Origin: Aliivibrio fischeri
GTDB lineage: Bacteria > Pseudomonadota > Gammaproteobacteria > Enterobacterales > Vibrionaceae
DNA length: 64,000 nt
Direction of reading: 5' to 3'
Assembly (NCBI GenBank): GCA_038993745.2
Contig: CP160629.1
Location: forward strand, 806,001 to 870,000
Made by a program: the position numbers and the translations under genes. Numbering within the stretch: position 1 is the first letter of the stretch; the number at the start of each line of letters is the position of its first letter. Below, piece by piece: positions 11,012-20,311 of the stretch. The notes under the pieces are model-generated. The model saw nothing but the letters and a program-made list of their open reading frames with translations. It did no database searches and was not told where the DNA came from.

Positions 11012-11889
11012 TTATTCTTCTTCAGGATCTTTGTTTTCAGACTCTTTATCAGGAATCGTCACTTGAAGTTGAATAATTCGACGGTTGTCCGCAGCAGTAA
11101 CTTTGAATGTAAATCCTGAGATTTCAATCGTCTCACCACTTTCTGGTAAATGACCAAATCCAGTCAATACAAGACCACCTACAGTATCAATTTCTTCGTC
11201 GCTGAAGTTGGTCGAGAACGCTTCATTAAAGTCTTCGATTTCAGTTAATGCTTTCACAGAGAATGTGTGTTTGCTTAACTGACGAATGTCTTTTTCTTCT
11301 TCGTCATCAAATTCATCTTCAATGTCACCAACGATTTCTTCTAAGATATCTTCAATGGTAACTAGACCAGAAACACCACCGAACTCATCGACAACGATGG
11401 CCATATGGTAACGCTCTTCTCTAAACTCTTTTAAAAGCTTATCAACACGTTTGCTTTCTGGAACTACAACAGCAGGTCTAATAACTTGCTCTATTTCAAA
11501 GGCTTCACAGTCAGAGCCTAAGTATCTTAGTAAGTCCTTCGCAAGGAGTATACCTTCAACATGGTCTTTATCTTCACTGATCACTGGTAGCGTGAGTGAG
11601 ACGCTTCAATGATGGTTGCTATCAGTGATTCAAGGTCTTGAGTTTTCTCGACCGTAACCATTTGAGAGCGAGGTAACATAATGTCTCTTACTCTCATTTC
11701 TGCTATTTCCATAACACCTTCGAGCATATCTCGAGTGTCATGGTCGATAACTTCATTTTCTTCAGAGTCTCTAAACACATCAACCAACTCTTGGCGATCT
11801 TTAGGTTCTCCTTGGAATAGTTGTGAAAGGCGTCCTAAGAAGGACTTTCTACTCGGACCTTCTGTATTCTGTGAATTTTCGTCGTTCAT
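11012..11889 (-). pseudogene. corC: CorC/YbeX CBS-domain protein, frameshifted by one missing base
   Basis: This is the cytosolic CBS-pair plus CorC_HlyC-domain protein linked to Mg/Co efflux and ribosome processing. The start is ATG at 11889 (MNDENSQNTEG), which matches the E. coli N-terminus. MRVRDIMLPRSQMVT opens the first CBS repeat, and the [24 protein letters not shown] block is intact in the second fragment. The frame breaks at 11586-11587 (GG, expected GGG). With one base added the junction reads [18 protein letters not shown], as in the family. The restored length is about 292 residues. It lies in the conserved ybeZ-ybeY-corC-lnt order. Confidence 0.89.
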
Positions 11890-11956
11890 GGCTTCTTTTA
11901 AAGTAAATGCTATCAATGTGGATAGCGCACATTAGTAACTACGGGTTATTCCGTTG

Positions 11957-12418
11957 TTATTTCTCAGCAATATATGGGTCTTCAAATCCCATACCTTGCA
12001 TTAATTCTGTTTCGAGTGATTCCATCTCTTCAGCTTCATCATCTTCGATATGGTCATAACCTAGCAGATGAAGACTGCCATGTACAACCATATGAGCCCA
12101 ATGTGCTAATAATGGCTTATTTTGCTCGATAGCTTCTTCTTCAACAACTTGGCGACAGATAATTAAATCGCCAAGTAAATTAAGCTCAAGACCAGGAGGA
12201 GCTTCGAACGGAAATGAAAGTACATTAGTTGGCTTATCTTTACCACGATATTCGTGATTTAATTCATGACTTTCTTTTTCGTCTACAATACGAATGGTTA
12301 ATTCGGCTTGCGGTTGAAATTGTGGAATAACTGCATTTAACCATGTCATCAGATCTTTTTCTGATGGTAAGCCGTTTTCGTTTTCACATGCAATTTGTAG
12401 ATCGAGTTCAATACTCAT
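11957..12418 (-). CDS. ybeY: Endoribonuclease YbeY (rRNA maturation factor)
   Basis: The 153-residue metal-dependent RNase takes part in 16S rRNA 3'-end maturation and ribosome quality control. The zinc-binding signature [11 protein letters not shown] (HxxxHxxGxxH) is present near residues 114-124, and the NVLSFPFE motif near 64-71. Length is normal for the family. It lies 16 bases after ybeZ and 67 bases before corC, consistent with one operon. Confidence 0.97.
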   Translation of the reverse strand: MSIELDLQIACENENGLPSEKDLMTWLNAVIPQFQPQAELTIRIVDEKESHELNHEYRGKDKPTNVLSFPFEAPPGLELNLLGDLIICRQVVEEEAIEQNKPLLAHWAHMVVHGSLHLLGYDHIEDDEAEEMESLETELMQGMGFEDPYIAEK

Positions 12419-12434
12419 TGTTCACCTGATTTTG

Positions 12435-13508
12435 TTACTGATTATTTTCTGCTTCAGCCATGCGAGCATCACGCTCTTGCTTTCTGCGTATTTCCTCTAG
12501 TTTACGCTCTTTTTGATCTTTTGCTTCCCATTTTTCATAAGCGTTCACAATTCGAGCTACGACAGGATGGCGAACCACATCATCAGCAATAAAGAAGTTG
12601 AAGCTGATTTCATTCACTTCAGAAAGAACTTCAATCGCATGACGAAGACCTGATTTAGCGCCACGAGGCAAATCAATTTGAGTTACATCGCCAGTAATAA
12701 CCGCACGTGAATTAAAACCAATACGAGTTAAGAACATTTTCATTTGTTCTACAGTTGTATTTTGGCTTTCATCTAGGATGATAAAGGCATCGTTAAGGGT
12801 TCTACCACGCATATAAGCAAGTGGAGCTACTTCAATAACGTTGCGTTCAATAAGTTTCTCAACACGTTCAAAGCCAAGCATTTCAAATAGCGCATCATAA
12901 AGAGGGCGTAAATACGGATCAACCTTTTGGCTAAGATCACCAGGTAAAAAGCCTAATTTTTCACCCGCTTCAACAGCTGGACGAGTAAGCAGGATACGAC
13001 GAACTTCTTGGCGTTCTAAAGCATCAACGGCAGCTGCAACGGCAAGGTAGGTCTTTCCTGTACCTGCTGGGCCAATACCAAAGGTAATATCGTGAGTTAC
13101 CATGTTGGTTACGTATTGCGCTTGGTTTTCAGTTCTTGGCTTTATTAATCCTTTTTTGGTTTTAATAAAGACTTCTTTTCCATAAGGAATGGTTGAAACG
13201 TCTTCTTTTGCCTGTTCTAAAACACCGGATTCTTTTACCGCTAAATGGATTTGTTCTGGCTCAATATCAGGGTATTGATTCTTTACAGGAGCGGTATCGA
13301 CGTATAGATCTTTGAGAATATCAATAGTAGCTGAAACGGTATGAGGTTTACCGACCACGGTAAATAGGTTGCCTCTATAGTTAATCTCCACCCCTAAACG
13401 ACGTTCAAGGTGCTTGATGTTGTCATCAAAAGGCCCACAAAGGCTAGATAAACGATGATTGTCTGCTGGCTCTAAGGTCAACTCTAATTTGGTTGTTTTA
13501 ATGCTCAA
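12435..13508 (-). CDS. ybeZ: PhoH-like ATPase YbeZ
   Basis: YbeZ is a PhoH-type NTPase that works with YbeY in RNA metabolism. The Walker A GPAGTGKTYLAVA lies near residue 140 and the Walker B FIILDESQNTT near 240. A TTG start at 13508 preceded by GAGG gives MSIKTTKLELTLEPADN, which matches the family N-terminus. The longer frame from 13619 would add 37 residues unlike any PhoH. The product is 357 residues, and the charged C-terminal tail (KEWEAKDQKERKLEEIRRK type) looks like a helix. It heads the ybeZ-ybeY-corC-lnt transcription unit. Confidence 0.94.
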   Translation of the reverse strand: MSIKTTKLELTLEPADNHRLSSLCGPFDDNIKHLERRLGVEINYRGNLFTVVGKPHTVSATIDILKDLYVDTAPVKNQYPDIEPEQIHLAVKESGVLEQAKEDVSTIPYGKEVFIKTKKGLIKPRTENQAQYVTNMVTHDITFGIGPAGTGKTYLAVAAAVDALERQEVRRILLTRPAVEAGEKLGFLPGDLSQKVDPYLRPLYDALFEMLGFERVEKLIERNVIEVAPLAYMRGRTLNDAFIILDESQNTTVEQMKMFLTRIGFNSRAVITGDVTQIDLPRGAKSGLRHAIEVLSEVNEISFNFFIADDVVRHPVVARIVNAYEKWEAKDQKERKLEEIRRKQERDARMAEAENNQ

Positions 13509-13593
13509 TGTCGCCTCGCATAAAGTAACTAGTAAGGTATCTATACAGTATTTATTGGGTAAATAAGGTATTTTCTCAAGACTATAAAAGAAA

Positions 13594-13623
13594 AAAGATG
13601 ACTGAGTAACCTCAATCATCTTT
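13594..13623 (-). terminator. Rho-independent terminator of miaB
   Basis: Arms AAAGATGA / TCATCTTT with an inner GAG/CTC pair are followed on the minus strand by a T-rich tract. It lies 31 bases after the miaB stop, separating miaB from ybeZ. Confidence 0.75.
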
Positions 13624-13654
13624 ATTTGTCTTTGATTTTATTAAAGAGATCACA

Positions 13655-15079
13655 CTATGGCGTAAAAGTACCTACACCAAGATCATCTTCACGACGTGTC
13701 TTTTCCATCATTTCTGCTGGAGTCATAACAACACGTAAACCCATGTCTTTTTCTGTACGAACTAGTTCACCACGCAGTGAGTTCGCAAATACATCTGTGA
13801 TTTTAACATCAACAAATTGACCAATAAGATCCGCTGAACCTTCAAAGTTTACAACACGGTTGTTTTCAGTACGAGCACGAAGTTCCATCAGGTTTTTCTT
13901 CGATGGGCCTTCAACTAATACACGTTGCTCTGTGTCTAGCATTAGACGAGAGTAGCGCATTGCTTGGCTGTTTACTTGCTGTTGCAGTTCAGCTAGGCGA
14001 TCTTTCTTCTCTTGTTCAGGGATATCACATGGATAATCAGCAGCAGGTGTTCCTGGACGCGCAGAGAAGATGAAACTAAAGCTCATGTCGAAGTCGACAT
14101 CTTTAATCAGTTTCATTGTATCTTGGAAGTCTTTCGCCGTTTCACCAGGGAAGCCAACAATAAAGTCAGAACTGATTTGAATATCAGGACGAGCCTTACG
14201 TAATTTACGAATGATTGATTTGTATTCAATCGCTGTGTGAGGGCGCTTCATCATAGTTAGAATACGATCAGAACCACTTTGAACAGGTAAGTGTAAGAAA
14301 CTTACTAGCTCTGGCGTATCTTCGTATACAGCGATGATGTCATCACCAAACTCTAATGGGTGGCTTGTTGTAAAGCGTAAACGGTCGATACCATCGATAG
14401 ATGCAACCATACGTAATAATTCAGCAAATGTGCAGATATCACCGTCATGCATTGGACCACGGTACGCGTTAACGTTTTGACCTAATAGGTTTACTTCACG
14501 TACGCCTTGCTCTGCAAGCTGTGCAATTTCAAATAATACGTCATCAAGAGGACGGCTTACTTCTTCACCACGAGTGTATGGAACAACACAGTAAGTACAG
14601 TACTTAGAACACCCTTCCATAATAGAAACGAATGCTGTTGCACCTTCTGCTTTTGGTTCAGGAAGGTTATCGAACTTTTCGATCTCTGGGAATGAAATAT
14701 CCATTACTGGTTTTTCATTTGATTGAGATTGGCGGATCATTTCAGGTAAACGGTGTAAAGTTTGTGGGCCAAAGATTACGTCAACGTATGGAGCTCGTTG
14801 GCGAATATGATCACCTTCTTGAGTTGCAACACAACCACCAACACCGATCACTAGATCTGGTTTTTTATCTTTTAGGTTTTTCCAGCGGCCTAATTGGTGA
14901 AACACTTTCTCTTGTGCTTTTTCACGAATAGAGCAGGTATTTAATAGTAGAACGTCAGCTTCTGTTGGTTCTTCTGTTAATTCATAACCATTTGCGGCAC
15001 CTAAAAGGTCGGCCATTTTAGATGAATCGTATTCGTTCATCTGACAGCCCCAGGTTTTGATCAGCAGTTTCTTAGTCAT
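13655..15079 (-). CDS. miaB: tRNA-2-methylthio-N6-dimethylallyladenosine synthase MiaB
   Basis: This radical-SAM methylthiotransferase modifies A37 of tRNAs that read UNN codons. The N-terminal MTTase domain begins [20 protein letters not shown] with its first cluster cysteine. The radical-SAM motif is CSKYCTYC near residue 157, and a TRAM domain ends the protein. The ATG at 15079 gives the E. coli N-terminus [14 protein letters not shown] start at 15133 would add 18 residues without homology. The length from this start is 474 residues (E. coli 474). It is divergent from ubiF, as in E. coli. Confidence 0.97.
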   Translation of the reverse strand: MTKKLLIKTWGCQMNEYDSSKMADLLGAANGYELTEEPTEADVLLLNTCSIREKAQEKVFHQLGRWKNLKDKKPDLVIGVGGCVATQEGDHIRQRAPYVDVIFGPQTLHRLPEMIRQSQSNEKPVMDISFPEIEKFDNLPEPKAEGATAFVSIMEGCSKYCTYCVVPYTRGEEVSRPLDDVLFEIAQLAEQGVREVNLLGQNVNAYRGPMHDGDICTFAELLRMVASIDGIDRLRFTTSHPLEFGDDIIAVYEDTPELVSFLHLPVQSGSDRILTMMKRPHTAIEYKSIIRKLRKARPDIQISSDFIVGFPGETAKDFQDTMKLIKDVDFDMSFSFIFSARPGTPAADYPCDIPEQEKKDRLAELQQQVNSQAMRYSRLMLDTEQRVLVEGPSKKNLMELRARTENNRVVNFEGSADLIGQFVDVKITDVFANSLRGELVRTEKDMGLRVVMTPAEMMEKTRREDDLGVGTFTP

Positions 15080-15293
15080 GTAACTTTTCACTCGTTTTGT
15101 ATTACTAAAATTCGGTACAGTTTTGAGAGACAAGCTCGATCAAAACGGATAGGGCGCGTATTGTACTGCTTTCCAAGCGCTGTGACTAGGTGTAGTAGAC
15201 CATGAAAATTATAAGGACATGCAGTGAGTGATTTCGATTACTGATAAATCAGGCTAGAATAAGGGAAAATAATTGATTCAATAAGGTCGATGG

Positions 15294-16451
15294 ATGATAA
15301 AAGAATATGATTATGCCGTAGTCGGTGGTGGCATGGTTGGCGCAGCAACTGCGGTTGGTTTGGCTAAATTAGGTCACTCAGTTGTTTTGCTTGAAGCAAG
15401 AGAACCAGCGGTTTATGACAAAGCACAACCGATGGATATTCGAGTTTCGGCTATTTCACAATCATCAGTCGACTTATTAGATTCTTTAGGCGCTTGGAAA
15501 TTTATAAGCGAGACAAGAGTATGTCCTTATAAGCGGTTAGAAACATGGGAACATCCTGAGTGTAGGACGCGTTTTCATTCAGATGCTCTTAATATGGATC
15601 AACTTGGCTTTATTGTTGAAAACCGATTAATCCAATTAGGTCTTTGGAATGAATTTTCTCAGTACAGTAACTTAAATGTACTTACTCCAATAAACATTAA
15701 TACAATCACTTTTCATCAAGAATACAATGAATTAACTCTAAGTGATAATTCCGTATTAAAAGCAAAATGGGTGATTGGAGCTGATGGCGCTAACTCTTAT
15801 GTTCGTCAACAAGCAAAAATAGGAATAACTGCTTGGGATTATCGTCAACATTGTATGTTGATTAATATTGAAACCGAGCAAGAACAGCAAGACATTACAT
15901 GGCAATGGTTTACACCGTCAGGGCCAAGATCATTCTTACCTTTATTTGGAAATAAAGGCTCATTAGTTTGGTATGACTCACCTACTCGTATTAAGCAATT
16001 AACTGCAATGAGTAATACTCAATTAGAAGAACAAATCAAGCGACACTTTCCTGCAGAACTTGGTGGCTTTAAAGTTGAACGCTTTGGATCTTTTCCTCTT
16101 ACACGCAGACATGCTCAACAATATGTAAACCATCGGTGTGTGTTACTTGGTGATGCGGCACATACCATTAACCCGTTAGCAGGGCAGGGTGTTAATTTAG
16201 GTTTTAAAGATGTGAATGTCTTTTTAGAAGAAGTCGAAAAAAATGGCGTAGAGAGTGATAAAGCGCCATCAAGATATGAAAGCAGAAGACGAACAGATAA
16301 TTTACTAATGCAAACCAGTATGGACGTTTTTTATACCTTATTTAGCAATACACTGCCTCCGGTTAAATTATTACGTAATATTGGATTAAGAGCTGCAGAA
16401 TCAGCTGGTCCATTAAAGATCCAAGCACTGAAGTATGCGTTAGGGTTATAG
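15294..16451 (+). CDS. ubiF: Ubiquinone biosynthesis flavoprotein hydroxylase UbiF
   Basis: The 385-residue class A FAD monooxygenase performs a ring hydroxylation in ubiquinone synthesis. The dinucleotide-binding GGGMVGAATAVGLAKLG lies near residues 11-27, the DG motif IGADGANSYVRQQ near 159-171, and the GD motif LLGDAAHTINPLAGQGVNLG near 285-304. The ATG at 15294 follows an AAGG site. The position divergent from miaB and directly before the Gln/Leu/Met tRNA array is the same as in E. coli, which separates it from the paralogues UbiH and UbiI. Confidence 0.93.
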   Translation: MIKEYDYAVVGGGMVGAATAVGLAKLGHSVVLLEAREPAVYDKAQPMDIRVSAISQSSVDLLDSLGAWKFISETRVCPYKRLETWEHPECRTRFHSDALNMDQLGFIVENRLIQLGLWNEFSQYSNLNVLTPININTITFHQEYNELTLSDNSVLKAKWVIGADGANSYVRQQAKIGITAWDYRQHCMLINIETEQEQQDITWQWFTPSGPRSFLPLFGNKGSLVWYDSPTRIKQLTAMSNTQLEEQIKRHFPAELGGFKVERFGSFPLTRRHAQQYVNHRCVLLGDAAHTINPLAGQGVNLGFKDVNVFLEEVEKNGVESDKAPSRYESRRRTDNLLMQTSMDVFYTLFSNTLPPVKLLRNIGLRAAESAGPLKIQALKYALGL

Positions 16452-16490
16452 AAAATATTAGGGACAAGTAGGAAACAACTGGAAACACAG

Positions 16491-16519
16491 AAGGTGATCA
16501 TTAATTGGTCACCTTTTTT
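16491..16519 (+). terminator. Terminator of ubiF
   Basis: Stem AAGGTGA / TCACCTT is followed by TTTTT on the plus strand, 40 bases after the ubiF stop. Confidence 0.85.
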
Positions 16520-16580
16520 GTATCTGATCAACTAATTATCCTGATTGGTATGAGTAGATGAAAATAGAATCTTACAGACG

Positions 16581-16615
16581 AAAAAAAAGCCCATCAAATT
16601 AATGATGAGCTTTTT
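16581..16615 (-). terminator. Terminator of the tRNA array
   Basis: On the minus strand an AAAGCTCATCA / TGATGGGCTTT stem (one mismatch) is followed by eight T's, immediately after the last tRNA-Gln. It probably ends the transcript of all 18 tRNAs. Confidence 0.85.
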
Positions 16616-16620
16616 AAAAG

Positions 16621-16695
16621 TGGCTGGGATACCTGGATTTGAACCAGGGAATGGCGGCATCAAAAGCCGCTGCCTTACCGCTTGGCGATATCCCA
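16621..16695 (-). tRNA. tRNA-Gln(TTG), copy 1
   Basis: A 75-base cloverleaf with anticodon loop TTTTGAT (anticodon TTG) and encoded CCA. It is the last gene of the 18-tRNA transcript. Confidence 0.97.
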
Positions 16696-16720
16696 ACGAG
16701 ATTCTTGCGAACCTAAATAA

Positions 16721-16805
16721 TGGTGCGGTCGGAGAGACTTGAACTCTCACACCTCGCGGCGCCAGAACCTAAATCTGGTGCGTCTACCAATTCCGCCACG
16801 ACCGC
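16721..16805 (-). tRNA. tRNA-Leu(TAG), copy 1 (acceptor stem GCGGTCG)
   Basis: An 85-base class II tRNA with long variable arm, anticodon TAG and encoded CCA. The acceptor pair 5-68 is T-A. Confidence 0.97.
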
Positions 16806-16894
16806 ACAAATTTTATAGTGAAATTAGAGATTGGTGATCTAATAACACTTTTTCCTTTCTTACTTATTCTAAAATTAATGAATAAGAGAAAGAA

Positions 16895-16971
16895 TGGTGG
16901 CTACTACGGGATTTGAACCTGTGACCCCATCATTATGAGTGATGTGCTCTAACCAGCTGAGCTAAGTAGCC
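16895..16971 (-). tRNA. tRNA-Met(CAT), elongator, copy 1
   Basis: A 77-base cloverleaf with anticodon CAT in loop CTCATAA. The acceptor stem begins with a paired G, which indicates elongator rather than initiator tRNA. Confidence 0.96.
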
Positions 16972-16981
16972 ATTCAATTAA

Positions 16982-17066
16982 TGGTGCGGACGGAGAGACT
17001 TGAACTCTCACACCTCGCGGCGCCAGAACCTAAATCTGGTGCGTCTACCAATTCCGCCACGTCCGC
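16982..17066 (-). tRNA. tRNA-Leu(TAG), copy 2 (acceptor stem GCGGACG)
   Basis: Matches copy 1 except that the 5-68 acceptor pair is A-T instead of T-A, so both arms changed together. Confidence 0.97.
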
Positions 17067-17146
17067 ACAAATATTGTAGTGAAATTGAAGATTGGTGATT
17101 CAATAACACGTTGTCATAATCGAAATAAATCAATTACGTTTTAAAG

Positions 17147-17221
17147 TGGCTGGGATACCTGGATTTGAACCAGGGAATGGCGGCATCAAAAGCCGCTGCC
17201 TTACCGCTTGGCGATATCCCA
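17147..17221 (-). tRNA. tRNA-Gln(TTG), copy 2
   Basis: Same sequence as copy 1. It begins the second Gln-Leu-Met-Leu block of about 521 bases. Confidence 0.97.
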
Positions 17222-17246
17222 ACGAGATTCTTACGAACCTAAATAA

Positions 17247-17331
17247 TGGTGCGGTCGGAGAGACTTGAACTCTCACACCTCGCGGCGCCAGAACCTAAAT
17301 CTGGTGCGTCTACCAATTCCGCCACGACCGC
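17247..17331 (-). tRNA. tRNA-Leu(TAG), copy 3 (acceptor stem GCGGTCG)
   Basis: An 85-base tRNA with anticodon TAG and the T-A form of the 5-68 pair. Confidence 0.97.
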
Positions 17332-17415
17332 ACAAATTTTATAGTGAAATTAGAGATTGGTGATCTAACAACACTTTTTCCTTTCTTACTCTCAAGTTAA
17401 TGAGAAGAGAAAGAA

Positions 17416-17492
17416 TGGTGGCTACTACGGGATTTGAACCTGTGACCCCATCATTATGAGTGATGTGCTCTAACCAGCTGAGCTAAGTAGCC
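17416..17492 (-). tRNA. tRNA-Met(CAT), elongator, copy 2
   Basis: A 77-base tRNA matching copy 1, with anticodon CAT. Confidence 0.96.
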
Positions 17493-17502
17493 ATTCAATT
17501 AA

Positions 17503-17587
17503 TGGTGCGGACGGAGAGACTTGAACTCTCACACCTCGCGGCGCCAGAACCTAAATCTGGTGCGTCTACCAATTCCGCCACGTCCGC
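17503..17587 (-). tRNA. tRNA-Leu(TAG), copy 4 (acceptor stem GCGGACG)
   Basis: An 85-base tRNA with anticodon TAG and the A-T form of the 5-68 pair. Confidence 0.97.
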
Positions 17588-17667
17588 ACAAATATTGTAG
17601 TGAAATTGGAGATTGGTGATCCAATAACACGTTGTCATAATCGAAATAAATCAATTACGTTTTAAAG

Positions 17668-17742
17668 TGGCTGGGATACCTGGATTTGAACCAGGGAATG
17701 GCGGCATCAAAAGCCGCTGCCTTACCGCTTGGCGATATCCCA
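17668..17742 (-). tRNA. tRNA-Gln(TTG), copy 3
   Basis: A 75-base tRNA with anticodon TTG. It lies next to a Met gene, so this block (Gln-Met-Leu) lacks the first Leu. Confidence 0.97.
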
Positions 17743-17771
17743 ACGAATTGTTTTACTAAACAATTAAAAAA

Positions 17772-17848
17772 TGGTGGCTACTACGGGATTTGAACCTGTG
17801 ACCCCATCATTATGAGTGATGTGCTCTAACCAGCTGAGCTAAGTAGCC
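17772..17848 (-). tRNA. tRNA-Met(CAT), elongator, copy 3
   Basis: A 77-base tRNA with anticodon CAT. Only 29 bases separate it from the neighbouring Gln gene. Confidence 0.96.
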
Positions 17849-17858
17849 ATTCAATTAA

Positions 17859-17943
17859 TGGTGCGGTCGGAGAGACTTGAACTCTCACACCTCGCGGCGC
17901 CAGAACCTAAATCTGGTGCGTCTACCAATTCCGCCACGACCGC
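17859..17943 (-). tRNA. tRNA-Leu(TAG), copy 5 (acceptor stem GCGGTCG)
   Basis: An 85-base tRNA with anticodon TAG and the T-A form of the 5-68 pair. Confidence 0.97.
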
Positions 17944-18023
17944 ACAAATATTGTAGTGAAACTGGAGATTGGTTATCCAATAACACGTTGTCATAATCGA
18001 AATGAATCAATTATGTTTTAAAG

Positions 18024-18098
18024 TGGCTGGGATACCTGGATTTGAACCAGGGAATGGCGGCATCAAAAGCCGCTGCCTTACCGCTTGGCGATATCCCA
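18024..18098 (-). tRNA. tRNA-Gln(TTG), copy 4
   Basis: A 75-base tRNA with anticodon TTG. It is the first of three Gln-Leu pairs. Confidence 0.97.
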
Positions 18099-18123
18099 AC
18101 GAGATTCTCACGAATCTAAATAA

Positions 18124-18208
18124 TGGTGCGGACGGAGAGACTTGAACTCTCACACCTCGCGGCGCCAGAACCTAAATCTGGTGCGTCTACCAATTCCGCC
18201 ACGTCCGC
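18124..18208 (-). tRNA. tRNA-Leu(TAG), copy 6 (acceptor stem GCGGACG)
   Basis: An 85-base tRNA with anticodon TAG and the A-T form of the 5-68 pair. Confidence 0.97.
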
Positions 18209-18288
18209 ACAAATATTGTAGTGAAATTGAAGATTGGTGATTCAATAACACGTTGTCATAATCGAAATAAATCAATTATGTTTTAAAG

Positions 18289-18363
18289 TGGCTGGGATAC
18301 CTGGATTTGAACCAGGGAATGGCGGCATCAAAAGCCGCTGCCTTACCGCTTGGCGATATCCCA
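18289..18363 (-). tRNA. tRNA-Gln(TTG), copy 5
   Basis: A 75-base tRNA with anticodon TTG and encoded CCA. Confidence 0.97.
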
Positions 18364-18388
18364 ACGAGATTCTTACGAATCTAAATAA

Positions 18389-18473
18389 TGGTGCGGTCGG
18401 AGAGACTTGAACTCTCACACCTCGCGGCGCCAGAACCTAAATCTGGTGCGTCTACCAATTCCGCCACGACCGC
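18389..18473 (-). tRNA. tRNA-Leu(TAG), copy 7 (acceptor stem GCGGTCG)
   Basis: An 85-base tRNA with anticodon TAG and the T-A form of the 5-68 pair. Confidence 0.97.
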
Positions 18474-18553
18474 ACAAATTTTATAGTGAAACTGGAGATT
18501 GGTGATCCAATAACACATTTTCATAATCGAAATGAATCAATTATGTTTTAAAG

Positions 18554-18628
18554 TGGCTGGGATACCTGGATTTGAACCAGGGAATGGCGGCATCAAAAGC
18601 CGCTGCCTTACCGCTTGGCGATATCCCA
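18554..18628 (-). tRNA. tRNA-Gln(TTG), copy 6
   Basis: A 75-base tRNA with anticodon TTG and encoded CCA. Confidence 0.97.
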
Positions 18629-18653
18629 ACGAGATTCTTACGAACCTAAATAA

Positions 18654-18738
18654 TGGTGCGGACGGAGAGACTTGAACTCTCACACCTTGCGGCGCCAGAA
18701 CCTAAATCTGGTGCGTCTACCAATTCCGCCACGTCCGC
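18654..18738 (-). tRNA. tRNA-Leu(TAG), copy 8 (acceptor stem GCGGACG, variable-arm variant)
   Basis: An 85-base tRNA with the A-T form of the 5-68 pair. It differs from the other copies by one base in the variable-arm region (coding-strand GCAAGG rather than GCGAGG). Confidence 0.96.
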
Positions 18739-18816
18739 ATTCTACTATTTTAACGTTAATACGTTAAGTAGAAATTTTATTTTAATCGACAATTGGATAA
18801 TCAATTAAAAATTGTA

Positions 18817-18893
18817 TGGTGGCTACTACGGGATTTGAACCTGTGACCCCATCATTATGAGTGATGTGCTCTAACCAGCTGAGCTAAGTAGCC
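18817..18893 (-). tRNA. tRNA-Met(CAT), elongator, copy 4 (promoter-proximal)
   Basis: A 77-base tRNA with anticodon CAT. It is the first gene of the transcript, 58 bases from the -10 element. Confidence 0.96.
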
Positions 18894-18951
18894 AAATTGT
18901 CTTGCATTTCTTGCTTGTCTCTCTTTCGCCTTAGCGGTGAGGACGGAGCGC

Positions 18952-18980
18952 ATTATGCGTATCTAAGGCTTATGCGTCAA
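18952..18980 (-). promoter_or_regulatory. Promoter of the tRNA array (sigma-70, GC-rich discriminator)
   Basis: On the minus strand TTGACG and CATAAT are separated by 17 bases and followed by the discriminator GCGCTCCG. A GC-rich discriminator is the known mark of stringently controlled tRNA and rRNA promoters. Confidence 0.8.
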
Positions 18981-19165
18981 CACTTTTTTGAAAAAAACAG
19001 TAATTCTTTGTTTGTTCGAACGGAATTTAATCAAACCGTGCTTTTTATATGCAAATATGAGCATAAATGAATAAAACTCAGTATATAAGAGATAAAAAGG
19101 GGGGAAGAAAAATAACAGAGGACTGGTTGAAAAGTAATCTTAAGTGGTTGAATTATTAGCAAGTA
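18981..19165. other. Gene-free spacer between tRNA promoter and ychF
   Basis: The gap from the first tRNA to ychF is about 300 bases. Outside the promoter and the ychF terminator I see only AT-rich sequence, probably including upstream elements of the tRNA promoter. No ORF with a ribosome-binding site was found. Confidence 0.5.
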
Positions 19166-19195
19166 ATAAAAAGGCCAGCAAATTTGCTGGCCTTA
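19166..19195 (-). terminator. Terminator of ychF
   Basis: A perfect 12-base dyad (AAGGCCAGCAAA / TTTGCTGGCCTT) is followed by TTTTATT on the minus strand, just after the ychF stop. Confidence 0.88.
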
Positions 19196-19200
19196 TTTAA

Positions 19201-20292
19201 TTATACGTTGAAGCGGAAATGAACAACATCACCATCTTTAACGATATATTCTTTACCTTCTAGGCGCCATTTACCTGCTTCTTTAGCACCACTCTCACCG
19301 TTGAACTCGATGAAGTTGTCGTAACCAATAACTTCAGCACGGATAAAGCCTTTTTCAAAGTCAGTATGGATCTTACCAGCTGCTTGTGGTGCTGTAGCTC
19401 CTACAGGGATAGTCCATGCACGAACTTCTTTAACACCAGCAGTGAAGTAAGTTTGAAGAGTAAGCAGTTCATAACCAGAGCGGATTACGCGGTTTAGACC
19501 TGGTTCTTCGATACCCATATCAGCAAGGAACTCTTCACGATCTTCATCGTCAAGTTCAGAAAGCTCAGATTCAATAGCAGCACAAACAGGAACAACTACG
19601 TTGTTTTCTTTTTCTGCGTATTCACGAACCATATCTAGGAATGGGTTATCTTCGAAGCCATCTTCGCTTACGTTAGCAATGTACATTGTTGGTTTTAACG
19701 TTAGGAAGTTTAGGTAACCAATAGCTGCCGCTTCTTCTTTCGTTAGCTCAACAGTGCGAGCCATACCACCTTCAGTTAATACTGGAAGCAGTTTCTCAAG
19801 TACAGAAATTTCAAACTTCGCGTCTTTGTCTCCGCCTTTTGCTTTTTTCGCATTACGTTGCATTGCACGTTCACACGAATCTAAATCAGCAAGAGCAAGT
19901 TCAAGGTTGATGATCTCAATATCTTCAATTGGTGAGATCTTACCTGCAACGTGAATGATGTTTTCATTTTCAAAACAACGAACAACATGACCAATTGCAT
20001 CTGTTTCACGGATGTTTGCTAGGAATTTGTTACCTAGACCTTCACCTTTAGATGCGCCTGCCACTAAACCAGCGATATCAACGAATTCCATTGTAGTCGG
20101 AAGAATACGTTCTGGTTTTACGATTTTTGCTAATGCATCTAAACGTAGATCAGGAACAGGAACCACACCTGTGTTTGGTTCAATTGTACAGAAAGGGAAG
20201 TTTGCTGCTTCGATTCCTGCTTTTGTTAGTGCGTTAAATAGTGTTGATTTACCAACGTTTGGAAGACCAACGATTCCGCATTTAAAACCCAT
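19201..20292 (-). CDS. ychF: Redox-regulated ATPase YchF (Obg-like)
   Basis: The 363-residue Obg-family P-loop NTPase binds ribosomes and prefers ATP. G1 is [16 protein letters not shown] near residues 8-23, G3 is [20 protein letters not shown] near 72-91, and the C-terminal TGS domain ends [16 protein letters not shown]. Length equals E. coli YchF (363). It lies 19 bases downstream of pth, the same pair as in E. coli. Confidence 0.97.
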   Translation of the reverse strand: MGFKCGIVGLPNVGKSTLFNALTKAGIEAANFPFCTIEPNTGVVPVPDLRLDALAKIVKPERILPTTMEFVDIAGLVAGASKGEGLGNKFLANIRETDAIGHVVRCFENENIIHVAGKISPIEDIEIINLELALADLDSCERAMQRNAKKAKGGDKDAKFEISVLEKLLPVLTEGGMARTVELTKEEAAAIGYLNFLTLKPTMYIANVSEDGFEDNPFLDMVREYAEKENNVVVPVCAAIESELSELDDEDREEFLADMGIEEPGLNRVIRSGYELLTLQTYFTAGVKEVRAWTIPVGATAPQAAGKIHTDFEKGFIRAEVIGYDNFIEFNGESGAKEAGKWRLEGKEYIVKDGDVVHFRFNV

Positions 20293-20311
20293 GATGTAAA
20301 CCTTATCTGTG

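Noticed and set aside
12435..13619. Longer N-terminus for ybeZ
   Set aside because: The extra 37 residues resemble no PhoH protein. The TTG start at 13508 has a good ribosome-binding site and the family N-terminus.
16532..16750. A 72-residue ORF on the minus strand
   Set aside because: It overlaps the tRNA-Gln and tRNA-Leu genes.
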